From Halicephalobus mephisto (lineage: Eukaryota > Nematoda > Chromadorea > Rhabditida > Panagrolaimidae), in NCBI GenBank assembly GCA_009193035.1, contig SWDT01000032.1:62001-126000 (forward strand): a DNA stretch of 64,000 nucleotides. The letters run 5' to 3'. Position 1 is the stretch's first letter, and each line of letters opens with the position of its first letter. Of this stretch, positions 21,646 to 34,499 are shown piece after piece. The notes beneath the pieces were generated by a model that saw only the letters and a list, made by a program, of their open reading frames with translations, ran no database searches and had not been told where the DNA came from. A program made the position numbers and the translations under genes.

Positions 21646-22075
21646 CGCTGAGGTCTATGAAACGGTCGACATCGAAATCAAAGTAAAATTTGATTTTCGC
21701 ACGATTAGGTAAGCTGATGTTGGAATGTTGCCAGCAACCTGCGAATTTTACTTTAATGTTGACCTGTGTACTTGAACGTTGCCAGCAACCTGCGAATTTT
21801 TGATTTCGAAATTTTCACAAATTTAAATGTAAAAGTTCTAATCAAATTATCGGAACGTTGCGAGCAACCTGCGCATTTTACTTTGATTTCGAAATTTTTA
21901 CAAATGTAAATTAGGACTTATTCGTCAAATTGTTGCTAGAAAACTGTGGATTTTTGATTTCGAAATTTTCACAAATTTAAATGTAAAAGTACTGGTCAAA
22001 CTGCCGGAACGTTGCGAGCAACTTGCGCATTTCACTTTGATTTCGATGTCGACCTTTTTGTAGACCTCGGCACAG
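21646..22075. mobile_element. Nonautonomous Harbinger-related MITE with internal tandem repeats
   Basis: Ends GCTGAGGTCTATGAAAC and (inverse) GTAGACCTCGGCAC match the ends of the autonomous element at 3622-6680, followed on both sides by GTCGACATCGAAATCAAAGT. Inside, a ~125 bp unit around GGAACGTTGCGAGCAACCTG recurs four to five times. The autonomous TIR also carries ATCAAAGTAAAA and GCAACCTGCGC, so this is probably a deletion derivative that could be mobilised by that transposase. No clear target duplication. Confidence 0.75.
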
Positions 22076-22259
22076 GTATTTATTTTCAGAAAATAACTAT
22101 CTTTAAAGTTTTATAAAGTTTATTTTATTTCGAGACAATTCAAACATTCTGTGATTTAGTCTTAATTTTTTTAATCTTTAAAAATAAAATTTTCAGTTTA
22201 CTTGTAAAAAACTCCGTGATTTTTCCCAATTGAAGAACTTTTGGAAACTTGATTGCATC

Positions 22260-25200
22260 ATGGCTGTTACTGTAAGTAGTCTGAAATTTTGATAAGCCTG
22301 AATTTCCGATTTAGGCTGTCGCTTCAAACTTCCCCATCACCATCGCTAAGGATGCTGTGGCTTACTGTAACAACGTCAAGATTGTTTTTCATCAAAACGG
22401 ACAACAAGACCCCATTTGCAGAACTGAAAAGTTTGTTTTATAAATTATACAATTTAAAAAACATAATTTCGAAATTGTCTGGGAAGTTTTCTAGAAATTC
22501 AAGTGTAGGATACTAGTTTAAAACTTCTACAGTATTTTACAGTATCATACAATATTCTACAGTACTATACAGTATCATATAGTATTCTACAGTATTTTAC
22601 AGTATCCTACAGTATCATACAGTATCATACAGTGTTTTACAGTATCCTACAGTATCATACAGTATCATACAGTGTCCTACAGTATTTTACAGTATCATAC
22701 AGTATTCTAAAAACATGTGCTTTGACACTACCGAACCGATTTCGAAGCATAAATAACATGTGGCTCAGATTTACAATTAACCCTTGCTTGATTTTTCTGA
22801 AATTTTCTGCAAGATCTTCGGAATTTTCAGAATTTTCCATTTTTAGGATTTTTACATAATTTTAGAAAGCAAAAAATATTACAAAATTTTTTCGAGAAGA
22901 TTTTTTAGAACTTTCTAGAAGTTTCCAGAATTTCGAAATTTTGCAAATTTTTAATTATTAAAAATTTAATAAAAATCAAAATTTTTTTGGATTTATTTTA
23001 TTCAAAATTAACGATTTAAAAAATTGTAGTTTTATTTTTTAAAAATTAAAAAATAATTTTAAAAATTGGAAAAATTATAAAATAAATTTTTTTTAAATTA
23101 ATTAAAATTTTTCAGAAGCAATTTTTACACGAAAATTATAAATCGTCGCATCATAGATGAAATAATTTCAAAAAATTTTCCGGAATTAAAAAACGTTGAA
23201 TTAGTTTATGACGGGATGGAGACCCTGTGGACGAGGGAGGCACTCAAGGAACCGTTCAAGTGCTCCTTTCTCAAACAGGACCTTCCGGATTCAGTTTCTG
23301 GAGCCTTCTACGGAACAGGCAAATTGCAAGTTGACATCATCCCAAACACCAAAACACCCATGATAAAAATCAATAATTTTTCAACTTATCAAAAACAAGA
23401 CTACTGGAAGAAAGAGGACCGAACTTTGAGGAATTTGCTGGAATTAATCACATCCGAATACGCCCTTAGAAATGGTTTCTCTCAGTTGAAGAGTGGGAAT
23501 CTCTTTGGACCTGAAGAACCCTTTACTCGGGGTCTGGTGGCCAGACAAGGGTGCAAGAAGGGGGTCCAGTTCATCGACGACTCTTCTTCCAATTTCGGAG
23601 TCAGACCAGTTCTCTCTCTGGATTCTGTCAAAAAAGTCTTCTATCCCGCAGACAAAACCTTCCTCGAAGTCTACAACGACTTCATCGAGGATTCTGAATC
23701 TCCTGAAGAAGCTACTAAACTCTTCCATGGTGTGAAACTACGTTCCCTTGTGTCTTCCGGAAGGATCTTCACTTTCAAGGAGTTTGGAGATTCTGTAGAA
23801 AATACCAAGGACTTTGACATCGTCGAACACCACCGAAGGGAGTATGGGGTCGAATTGCGGTGTCTAGACAAGCCGACTGCTGTTATGAAAGGAGCCATGG
23901 GTAACTTCCCATTGGAACTCCTTGGAATCCTTCCAGATCAATCTGTTCCACTTGGTAACCTTCCTCAGAATCTCGAAATGAGACAGAAAAGTCTGAACAT
24001 TGTCAGTCCTACCAAAAGACACCAAGACATCATGAATGTTCTGGAGATGCTCCAACTCCAGAATCCCATCACCACAGCCTTCGGAATCACTGTTGGTGAG
24101 AACATGATGAAAGTCAGACACGAAATCCTCAACAAGCCTGAAATTGAAGCTTCTGAAGTCCTGTCTTCTAAGAACACCACTGGAGCTTTCCAATACCTTG
24201 AAAAAACTAAATTTCTTCTTCCTGCAGAAATTAAAAACTGCGGAATCCTCTGTGAACAAAGACACAAAACTATTGCTGAGAACTTTAGTAAGGAAATCCG
24301 AAATAATCTTATCTCGCGAGGAGTGGAGTTTCCTAAGCCATCGATTATCTTTGTTAATTTCAACAAAATGAACATCAAAAATTTGAAGAAGACTATCACC
24401 GATAATAAACTTAATTTTGTCATCGTCATCAGCGACAATGATAAAGTTCATTCGGATTTGAAGTTGGCCGAAAGTCAGATTCCTGGAGTAGTTACTCAGC
24501 AGTTGACGTTCCATATAGCGAAAGACATTGCAGGAGGAAAAAACAAAACTATTTGCATGAATTTCTGCATGAAAATCAACGTCAAGAACGGTGGACTCAA
24601 CCACAGAGTCATCATGAAAAGTCTCAAGTAAGTTTTTTAAAGATAAATATGAAAATTGATATATGAAATTTGATTTTCAGGAGTCCATGGAACATCAACG
24701 ATAAGAATATCCTCATTTTGGGATTGGATGTGAATCATCCAACGGGAGATAACTACAGAGGAGAGCAGACTCAGCCCTCTATTGTGGGATTCACCGCCAA
24801 TTATGCGAATAATCCAAATGCTTTCATGGGAGATTTCTTCTTCCAGAAACCAAGACAGGAAAACATTGATCCAACGAAACTCCAGAACTACGTGACGATG
24901 GTATATAAAAAATTCTGTAAAAACGGACGTGATTTTCCCACTCATGTCGTCATCCTTCGAGACGGGGTTTCTGAAGGCCAGTATAAGATGGTTATTGACG
25001 AAGAATTCGAAGCCATCAAAACAGCAGCTTCTAAATTCGGACAGAAACCTCCACAATTCACTCTGATGATTCTAACGAAAACTCACAACACCCGTCATTT
25101 TTTGAAGAAGAATTCTGGAATTCAGAACCTTGCTTCTGGTACTTGCATTTATGACGGAGTTCGAAAAAATATGATACAGTTCTACATTGCTCCTCACAAT

Positions 25201-25530
25201 GCCTTCCAAGGCAGTTGTCAGGACATCCTTGTCACTGTCCTCGTCAATGAGCCTGGTATATCTAAAGAGACAGCTAAACACTTCATCCACGGACTCTGCT
25301 ATCTCCATCAGATCGTCAACGCTCCCATCTCTCTCCCGGAGCCCGTCTACCAAGCGGATGAACTCGCAAAAAGAGGAATGATCGTCTACAAAGCGGCTAA
25401 GGAGAATAAACTCATCAACAGAATCAAAATTGGATCCACAACTGATTCTGAATCCGAAAATTACGACTATCTTACTTCTCTTCTCAGTTACGGTAAAAAC
25501 AATCTTCCCGACATCCGTTACAATGCCTAA
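22260..25530 (+). CDS. Argonaute protein with D-E-D-D PIWI tetrad
   Basis: Four exons (22260-22271, 22315-22430, 23116-24627, 24681-25530) encode 829 residues: N domain, PAZ (~210-320), MID (~420-530) and PIWI (from ~550). PIWI acids are D563 (LGLDVNHP), E607 (PRQEN), D641 (LRDGVSEGQ) and D773 (VYQADELAKRG), where AGO2 has His. An Asp there is compatible with slicing. In MID, the position of the 5'-phosphate-binding Tyr appears to be His (HSDLK), whereas K, Q (TQQ) and K (CMKINVKNGG) are kept. Argonautes bind guide small RNAs. Whether this one loads miRNAs or secondary siRNAs cannot be decided here, though the His substitution recalls worm-specific clades. Intron 2 holds an ACAGTATC-type repeat. 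An inverted pseudogene copy lies 2.5 kb upstream and a perfect hairpin 138 bp downstream. Confidence 0.93.
22527..22712. repeat. 10 bp tandem repeat in Argonaute intron 2
   Basis: About 18 units of ACAGTATCAT / ACAGTATTCT / ACAGTATTTT. The word CTACAGTA recurs elsewhere in the window as part of other repeats. Confidence 0.85.
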
Positions 25531-25667
25531 GGTTATCAACGATCGGCTGTTCTCATCCACAACTCCATCCAAATTTTCATTTATCTCCGTTTTCATCGAT
25601 AGCTGTGCGACGGCGATTTTTCTGTGGTATCTGGTCCTTTTCGACTCGCGCTTCTTTCAGAATCACC

Positions 25668-25748
25668 TTTATCCTAGGCCAGTCTTGTCCAGTATGGCGC
25701 TGGAATTTTGGGCCAATGCCATACTGGACAAGACTGGCCTAGGATAAA
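25668..25748. repeat. Perfect 31 bp inverted repeat (hairpin) downstream of the Argonaute gene
   Basis: The arms 25668-25698 (starting TTTATCCTAGGCCAGTC) and 25718-25748 (ending GGCCTAGGATAAA) are exact reverse complements around a 19 nt loop, GCTGGAATTTTGGGCCAAT. The hairpin starts 138 bp after the stop codon, possibly in the 3' UTR. It could be a small MITE, a small-RNA precursor or a transcription-end structure. Confidence 0.9.
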
Positions 25749-25989
25749 GAGAAACAAGCCGATCCTTACGAAATTTAGGATTAAATACCGCAGGAAATTT
25801 CCGTTCACAGCTTTCGACATACCGTAATCATCATTATTATCTTCAAAAAATTCTATTTTTTAATCTTATAAAATTTTTTATAATTATATTAAAATAAAAA
25901 TTACAAAAAAAAATATTTGATAAAATCAAAAAAATTCAAAACTTTACTATTTTTAATTTCTCAAATCTCGAAAATTTACATATCTTTTC

Positions 25990-26210
25990 AAAATTCTTCA
26001 TCAACTTCCAACTTATCAAATCCCAAAAATCCATCATCTACTTCCAACTTTTTCCATTTCAAAAATCTTTTATTAACTTCTAGTTCATCAAATCCCAAAA
26101 ATCTTTTAACTTTCAATTTTTTCCACTTCAAAAACCTTTCATTAACTTCTAGTTTATCAAATCCCAAAAATCCATCATCAATCTCCAACTTTTTCCATCC
26201 AAAAATCTAA
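25990..26210. repeat. Minisatellite of ~65 bp units
   Basis: Alternating TCATCAAATCCCAAAAATC and TTTTTCCATTTCAAAAATC phrases recur about three and a half times. Open frames cross it on both strands but only reflect the repeat. Confidence 0.75.
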
Positions 26211-26459
26211 TAAAAATCATCTTTTTTATTAAGTAGTATTTGCACACAAAATCAATAAAGAACTTATAAAATGCACATTTGTATTAATCAGTCATGCTAG
26301 GGATCAACTTCCATCATAGATGGATTAATAATTAAAGTCCTATTAGCATATCTAAATTTGCATAAAATATCTGCGTCAAATTTGTACAATCATGTCGTGG
26401 AAGTGTTTCTGCTCTCAGCTAGACACGTTTTCCTTTTTTTTTGACAAAAAATATAATTT

Positions 26460-29400
26460 TTAAAGAGCTGTGATCTGAACGTTGGGTTCCAACTCGACCG
26501 TCGCTGGTTGTCCAAGAAGTCTTTGGGCAGTTAAAGCAGCTTTTCTTTGGTCTTCAAATTCCGATTCCTCTTCATCTTCTTCATCACTAAAAAAATATTC
26601 AATTAATACCAAATAACATCCCCATAAAAATAAAAAAATTACAAAAAAACAAATTCCAGAATACTCAACTTCAAATTTCTTTTATCAAATTTTAAAAAAT
26701 TCTAGAAATTTCTACAAAATTCCAAAACATCTTTCAAAATCCCAAAACTCTAAAACTAAAAAAATCCTAAAATTCCAAAATCCCAAAATTCTAAAACTTA
26801 CAAAACTCTAAAAATCCTTCAAAATCTTTCAAATTTTTCCAAAATCTCAAAACTCCAAAAATCACTATCAAATTTTTCCAAAATCTCAAAACTTCCAAAA
26901 ACCCCTAAACTTTAAATTTTCTAAACACCCAAAAACAAAAAAAAACCTAACCTGTATTCACCAGATCTAGAAGTGGAACTTTGTCTACTTGTCGAAATTT
27001 TATTTGATTCTTTTCTACTTCCGGATTCATTATACCCGCTTTCATCACTAATAGCATCTGGTTCCGTCATTACTTTTATTCTTCTTCTTAAACTAGCCCT
27101 TTGATTCATATGCATTTGATCCAAATCTCCCGATTGACATGATGAAGCAAAACCATCATCCGACGATGCACATGACGAACTTTGAGCTTGTACAGTATCC
27201 GATCCAGAAGGCAATTCATCATCATCTTCACTCTCGATTTCATTATTTTTTTCATTTTTTTCAGATTCCATACATGCAGATTCCAAATGTGAAACCAGTT
27301 CTTCTACTGTAACTTGTTTTGCAGAATGAGGAAGAGATTGATGTCTTCTTTTCGTTGCTGAATTCATTGATAAATTTCTTTTAAAATTAAACGTCAAAGT
27401 TGAAAATTCTTCTTCTTCATCTTCAATTTCTGCTTTCACAGAATTATTCATACTAGATCCCATCGAAGAATTCGAACAAGCATCATCTCCAATCGGGGTC
27501 GATCTATGATCGTAATAAAAAGCTTCATCATCATCAACCTGAACCTGCAAATAATCCATTAAAATCCAATTTTAAAACAGCTAAGTTTTATAAAATCCAT
27601 CTTTAATCCAAAAAACTTTTAAAAATCCAATTTTAAAAAAGCTAAATTTTATAAAATTCATCTTTAATCCAAAAAACTTTAAAAAATCCAATTTTATAAA
27701 ATCCATCTTTAATCCAAAAACAAAAAATTCAGAAAAATTACTGATCAAAAATCTAAAACCACCCATTTTTAAAAGTCATTAAATTAGATCTAAAAATAAA
27801 AAACACTTAATCATTAATCAAGTTCTAAAAATAAAAATTCATCACAAATCATCCATCTATATCCAAAAAAATATAAATTTTCAAAAACTAAATAAAAATC
27901 CAAAAATATTCAATTTTTAATAAAAAAATTTCAAATCCAAAAAAATTCAAATTTCTACAAAAACTTTTTCTAAATCCTTTAAAATTTAAAACAATTTCTT
28001 AAAAAATATTTTTCAAATCATCAAAAAAATATTTTCTAAATCATCAAAAAAATCCACCCAAATTTTCAAATTCTCAAGTCCCCAAATAAACAATTGCTCA
28101 TTTTTGGTCTTTTAACGTCTTTTTCATTGAAATAACTTTGATTACAAAATCATAGTTCAATCATTTGAACTTTGACAGATCGTCTGATCGGAAGTCATTA
28201 ACAACAAAAATTTTTTAATTACAGTAAACTTTTTCAGTCCAGTTTTCGAAAAAAAAATTTTTTTTTCTTTATCTTGAGGAAATTTAGTTTTAGAGCAAAT
28301 TGTAAGCTGTCAAAGCTGTCTAAAACAAGATTCCCTTCAAGGACAGATTGTCGGCGACCGATTTTTCCACTAATTTGACAGTTTAAACTAATGCTGTCAA
28401 AAGAGGACACTCTTGACGGTTTTCAAATATTAAAAAAAAAATTTGAAAATAACACGTTCCAAAAAATATTCAATTTCAAAATATTTTAATTTTAAAATTA
28501 CTTTCAAGTTAAAATTTATTACTTCCGGTCAGTGAAAATTCTTTTTTTAAATTGAGGTCATTGAGGAAAATTTTTTTGAATCAAAAATTGAAAAAAGAAA
28601 AATTATCGTCTACGATGATTAAATTAATTATTCGAAGAATTTTGTTCAATTTCCGAATAATTAAATCAATTTGCAATAAAAATACAAAAGAATTTTAATG
28701 TTTTTATATAAAAAATTCAAAGATTTTAGGTTTTTAAATAAAAAAAATTTCGATTTTTTAAAAAAAGGATATAAAAATTCCAATTTTCTAATAAAATATA
28801 CAAAAAAAACTCAATTTTATAAAATAAAAATTTAACTTTTTTAATAAAAATTTGAATTTTTAAATGAAAATTTAACTTTTCTTTAATAAAAATTTGAATT
28901 TTTAAATGAAAATTTAACTTTTCTTTAATAAAAATTTGAATTTTTAAATGAAAATTTAACTTTTCTTTAATAAAAATTTAAATTATTTTAAAATAATTAC
29001 AAATTTTTTAAAAAATAAAAATAAACAAACCTCAGGAATATTTTCTTGATCACTTATTTGTTGCATTTGTTCATCTATTTCATCTTCTTCATCTATTGAT
29101 CCCAATCTTGGAGCCGATTTTGATCTAGATACAGGTGGACGAAAATTAAGACTACCTGATTGAAGTAATAATTTCCTTCTAGGACCCAAACCATGACCAC
29201 CTGCTTGTGCACTTACTTTTCTCGCTTTTTCAATACAAAGTTTTTCTCTTTTATATTCAGCCAAAGCATTTTGAAGATATTGTGTCAAATTCGTACTAAT
29301 TTGAATTGGTTCATTTGATTTTTTACAAAGTACTGCATGACATCTTAATTCTGGTTTCATTTTTTTTCCATCATGTTTATACACCCAGCAAAATACTTTA

Positions 29401-29723
29401 GGATAATCCGAAGGTGCACAACAAAAAGTTATTCTATGAGCCCAATATTCTGTTAATCCTTGAAGTTTCGTTTCTGCTTTCAAACCAGATCTCGTTACCA
29501 TCAATTTCATAGATAATTCTTGTCTTTGTTGTTTAGAACAATAAGCTTTCCAAATCAATGCCAAAGGTTTTTCTATTGATTGTTCTCCTTTTCCCATGAT
29601 CGTCAGCACATTCCCAAGATAAACAACATTATGTACTTCATCTGGAGGATTAATCGTATATTTCCTCTTTCTGAATGGCATAGTGAAAAATTCCATAGCA
29701 GGAGATGCCGTTAAAGACGGCAT
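26460..29723 (-). CDS. FAM43-like PTB/PID domain protein
   Basis: Exons 29723-29031, 27544-26952 and 26586-26460 encode 470 residues. Exon 1 carries a PTB/PID domain matching FAM43A/B: NVVYLGNVLTIMGKG, HRITFCCAPSDYPKVFCWVY, ELRCHAVLCKK and ALAEYKREK. It is followed by the family's conserved RRKLLLQSGSLNFRPPVSRS and SKSAPRLGSIDEEDE. Exons 2 and 3 are serine- and acid-rich and probably disordered (DEEDEEESEFEDQ near the end). PTB domains of this type bind NPxY-like peptides or lipids; FAM43 function is poorly known. A TTTTCAG acceptor 13 bp before the ATG suggests trans-splicing. Introns of ~1.5 kb and ~0.36 kb are AT-rich. Family placement rests on exon 1. Confidence 0.88.
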
Positions 29724-32394
29724 TTTTCAGTTTAATCTGAAAATTTCAAACAATCATATATGAAAAAATCCAAAAATCACGAAATTTCAAAAATCCACAT
29801 ATCAAAAATCCCAAAAATCTATATATCGCACAAATCCTAAAACTAAATCACAAATTCTAAAGTCCAAAAATCATATCAAAAAATCACGAACTCGTCCCAA
29901 ATAGGTAAACTCAACGCTCTCGAGTCAGTTACTTAAATCGGATAAGAGGAAAAGCATGTCACGGACAGGTAGCGAATCCAAACACGAGCCAATATTTAAG
30001 TGAATGAACAAAAAGAAGACGGGACAAGTCACAAAACTTCATCGGAGCTCCTCTGGAAGCTGCTAATTGCCCCTCGGGCGGGGTTGTCAAATATTTTTTT
30101 TATTTCAAAAACAAAAAAATGAAAATTTAAAAACTCTTGTAAAAAAAATCATCAAAATAAATACTTTCCAAATAGTTACAGTACAAAAATCAAAAATTTG
30201 CAATGAAATAATTGAAAAATAAAAAAATTAATTTTATAAAAATAAAAATAAATTTAAAATTTCATAAAAAATCAAAAATTTTTGAAAAAATTGACATTTT
30301 TAACGACTTCTTAGACTACTGTAGACATTTTGAAATTTTCTGCAAAAAATTCTAAAAATTTTAAAAATTACATAAAAATTTTAAAATTTCGAAAAATCTT
30401 AAAATCCAATGGAAATTTCTACAGTAATCCGATAATTTCTAGAATCTCCCAAAAAACAGAAAAAATTTTGAAACTAGGAAATTTTTTTAATTTTTCAAAA
30501 ACATCACAAAAGTCTCCAAAATTCACTAAAAAATTCAGCAAAACTTTCCAGAATCAAAAAAAAATTCTAGAACCACCCAAAATTTAATACAACCTCTTAG
30601 AATAAAAAAATTCAAGAACCTTCTAACATTAAAGAAAATATTAAAAACCACAAATCATCAATGTCGTTGAAAAATGTTCCAAATTCGTCACAAAACAATT
30701 TCAAAATAAAAAATAATTTGTAATTATTACAAAAAAAAATAATATTCAACAAATTTTAAAAAATTTAAATTAAAACTATTTTTAAAAAAATATTTAAAAA
30801 TAAAAAAAATAAAATATTTAAAAATTTCTTTAAAAAATTTAAAAAAAATAAAATACTTCCAACTTTAAAAATAAAATATTCAAAAAAAATTAAAAAACAA
30901 TTATTTAAACAACTTTTTTGGAAAACTGTTCAAATAACTTTAAAAAACACATTTAATTTATTCAAAAAATAAAAAAAATAAACTTATAAAAGTAAGTTTT
31001 ATGCGTGAACAAATTCACCAGACAAAATAGGGTTGTCAGAAAAAGTTGATAAAAATAGGAAAAGAATCTTCTCATTTATATTCACTGCGCAAAATTTTAC
31101 CGGAAGACAAGAACAAAAAGTTGATGGATTACTCTGACGTCGAGATGCTCTGGAGTTATTTTAGGAGAAATCAAATTTCAACGATCAAAAATTTTTGTGG
31201 TTTCATCTTAAGGTCATAAAATGCAATAAAAAAATTTTTATACAATATTTGACCAAAAAACATTCAACAAAAAAAATTAAAATTAAAACAAGTTTTTTTT
31301 GGCATCGATGCCTTTGGGGGTTTTCTGCGGAGAACTTGGAATTTTGATTTTCGATCAAATTTTCCAAACAAAAAAAATAAAATTATTGAATTTCACGTGA
31401 ATCACAAATTACAGAAAATCCCAAAATGAAAAATCTTAAAAATTATAAAATTAAAAAAAACAAAAACTACTTTAAAAAATTACTTTTTTAAATAAAAAGT
31501 AATTTCAAAATTTTAAAAAATAATTTTTTAAATAACTTTTTGGATTTTTTAGTAAAAATTATTTTTTTTTAAACTTTCTTTAAAAAATTTAAAAAGAAAT
31601 TTAAACTTACAAAAATCCAAATATCTAATTTAAGGAAATTAAAAAATTTAAACAAAATTCAAATAAAACGCCTACTTTATTCTAAAAAGCTTAAATTTCA
31701 TTGAAAATTAAACTTTAAAAAAATTTAAAAAGGAAATGAGTCTCAAATTCAAAGTTTCGCTTTCCCAAAATTTCAAAAGTGTCCTTACGAGGTGTAGTAA
31801 GGGAGGAAGGGGGGTTTCTAAAACATCTTCAAAATCGCTGAATTCTCAAGATCGCGAAAAAAGGAAAAACTGACAAAATAATCAAACTTGCTTTTACAGA
31901 CAGATTTTCGCGCTCAAAAGAGCTTAAAAAAAATAAAAACAAGCTTTCTCGACCAAAACCGTTTTTTTCGAAATTGTCCATCTGGCGCAGGATAGGAACT
32001 AGACAAACCTGAGCATCCCAAAGTCGAAACTCTCATTTTTCGAATTTCTGATCGATCGGAAATCTAAAAAGATCTTAAAAAAGATAAAATATAGAACAAA
32101 AAACACTAACTTCAAAGTAAAAATATTAGTAATTCGTTACCAAGGAATTCGACAACTTCAATAAATCAAAATATTCGAATTCAAACAAGTTAAAAATTCA
32201 AAATAAAAATTCGAAAAGTTGGCACATGAAAACAGAATTACGATACATATAAAACTCGATATAAATTATAAACTTTTACCTACGAAAACCTCCAAACACC
32301 CGACATACAGAAACTCTAAAATACAGTATCTAAAAATTAGCAAATTTCACATATAAAAACTTAAAACCTAATGTAAAAAATCAAAAACAAGATA

Positions 32395-32595
32395 TATAAA
32401 AGCCTCCAAAATTGATATATAAAAAATCTCTACAATTTCACATATAACAATTTTAAAATTATAAACATAAAGTTTCGAGAATTTCATATATAGAAATTCC
32501 AAAATTTCATATATAGAAATTCCAAAATTTCATATATAGAAATTCTAAAATTTCATATATAGAAATTCCAAAATTTCATATATAAAAACCTCGAA
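32395..32595. repeat. Tandem TTTCATATATAGAAATTCCA repeat
   Basis: At least five units of about 30 bp contain TTTCATATATAGAAATTCC. They are related to the CATATATGAAA motif found in introns across the window. Confidence 0.75.
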
Positions 32596-33119
32596 AAAAA
32601 CAATAATTTAAAAATCCACTTGTAGATTTCTAAAATTAAGAATATACTACCTACGCAATCACGAGCCAAAGTTTACTTAAATGAGTCAATTTTAAGTCTT
32701 ATTTAAAAAACAAGATTATTCCCAAATGAAAAGTTCATCCGATTACCGTGTTTTTAAAAGAAAAAGCGTGTCAAAAGGATATTTCGCGCAAAATGATAAA
32801 AATCAGGAGTTTTGCAAAATGAAAACAGAGATCGATAATGAATTAAATCCATTAATTCAAGCTCCAGGCGGTCCATCAATCATGTTATTAAAAATTGAAA
32901 ATGGGAATTTTTATGAAATTTTCTAAATGTCAATTTTCTGAATTTTTAAGGAGATTTTTGAAATTGAATTTTTAAAAATTTAATGGATTTCGGAAGATTT
33001 TAGAAACTCATGCGATTCTGGAGGGATTCTGAAAACTTCTATAGGATTTCGAAAAGCTCCAGAATGTTCTAAAAATTAGCAAAAGATTCAGAAGTTCCCA
33101 TGAGATTCTAGAAATTTAA

Positions 33120-33425
33120 GGAATATCAAGTTGATATATAAAAAAATTAAAAATTAAAATTACCACGAAATTATCTCGACACGAATATTCAGAACTATTT
33201 AGAACCCTTCAAAATCCAGAGTTTCAGAAGATAGGCTTGAAGATTTACTACATTACGGAAAATTTTAGAAATTTGGGGAACATTAAGTTGATATATAAAA
33301 AAATTAAAAATTAAAATTACCGCGAAATTATCTCGACACGAATATTCAGAACTATTTAGAACCCTTCAAAATCCTGAGTTTCAGAAGATAGGCTTGAAGA
33401 TTTACTACATTATAGAAAGTTTTAG
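33120..33425. repeat. ~155 bp tandem duplication
   Basis: 33120-33265 and 33274-33425 are nearly identical, each containing TTATCTCGACACGAATATTC and GATAGGCTTGAAGATTTAC. This looks like a recent duplication. Confidence 0.85.
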
Positions 33426-33837
33426 AAATTTCTAAAATGTTTCAAAAAAATCAAAATTTACATATAATTTTAGAACTCTTCCAATAGATTCTATAAGCTT
33501 TCAAAAATCCTAATAATACAAAAATAAAAACACGTGAAAATCCAGAAATCGATCGCGCAAAAGTGAAAAAACGTACAATAGGACGATTCCGTCGCCTTTG
33601 GGACTGAACTAGGTGCGCGAAAGACCTCGTGAACTCCGATATATCTGGTCTCTTTTCACCGCGCAAACCATTCATTTCTGTTTTGGCCAGTTGTACAGAC
33701 GGCCCGCACCTGTCCGACAGCAACAACGACATACGACAAGAGTGACCACTGGATGCGCCGTGACTTCTCCCACGAGTCCCTGTTGAGGACAGCTGAGAGG
33801 ACAGTTTTCCGTAAATTATACAGTTATGTCAAGGGAT

Positions 33838-34110
33838 ACAGTTATTTCAGAAAATAAAGATATTTCAGAAAATATATATTTCAAAAGGTAAAGATATTTT
33901 AGAAAGTAAAGTTATTTCAAAAAATAAAGATATTTCAGAAAATAAAGATATTTCAAAAGGTAAAGATATTTTAGAAAATAAAGATATTTTAAAAAATAAA
34001 GATATTTTACAAAATAAAGATATTTCAGAAAATACAGTTATTTCAAAAAGTAGAGATATTTTGGAAGATACCGTTATGTCAGAAAATAAAGATATTTCAG
34101 AAAATACAGT
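33838..34110. repeat. 17-18 bp minisatellite
   Basis: About 15 units of the type AAAATAAAGATATTTCAG. It lies beside the GC-rich island at 33540-33800. Confidence 0.85.
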
Positions 34111-34499
34111 GTGTCGAAATTGCAAAACACGTCCATCGACGTTCCGATCAACAAATATCCGAAAAGATGACCTTTGGAAAAAGAAAGAATAAGCTTTTTC
34201 GTAGAAATTATAGAAATATTTTCACTGAAATAGTCTCGACACGGATTTTGAAATTTTACAATTTTTTAATTTCTTTGTTTTCAAACAGTAATTCAAAATT
34301 TTAAATTTTTTAAAAATGAAAATTTTCGTTTTAAAAATCATTTTAAAAATAAAAAATCCCGCTTTAAAAACAATTTAAAAAAAATGAAAATTTTCGCTGT
34401 AGGAATTATTTTAAAAATTTTCGTTTTAGGAGACAGTAACATTAAAACGAAAGTTATTATTTCAACGAATTTCTTGTAATTATAGATTTTCAAGTGTTT

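Noticed and set aside
23444..25596. Several long minus-strand open frames opposite the Argonaute exons
   Set aside because: They mirror the coding strand and lack recognisable domains. The Argonaute reading explains the sequence fully.
25917..26210. Open frame of repeated SNPKNPSS-type phrases
   Set aside because: A product of the minisatellite; it opens on both strands and has no splice context.
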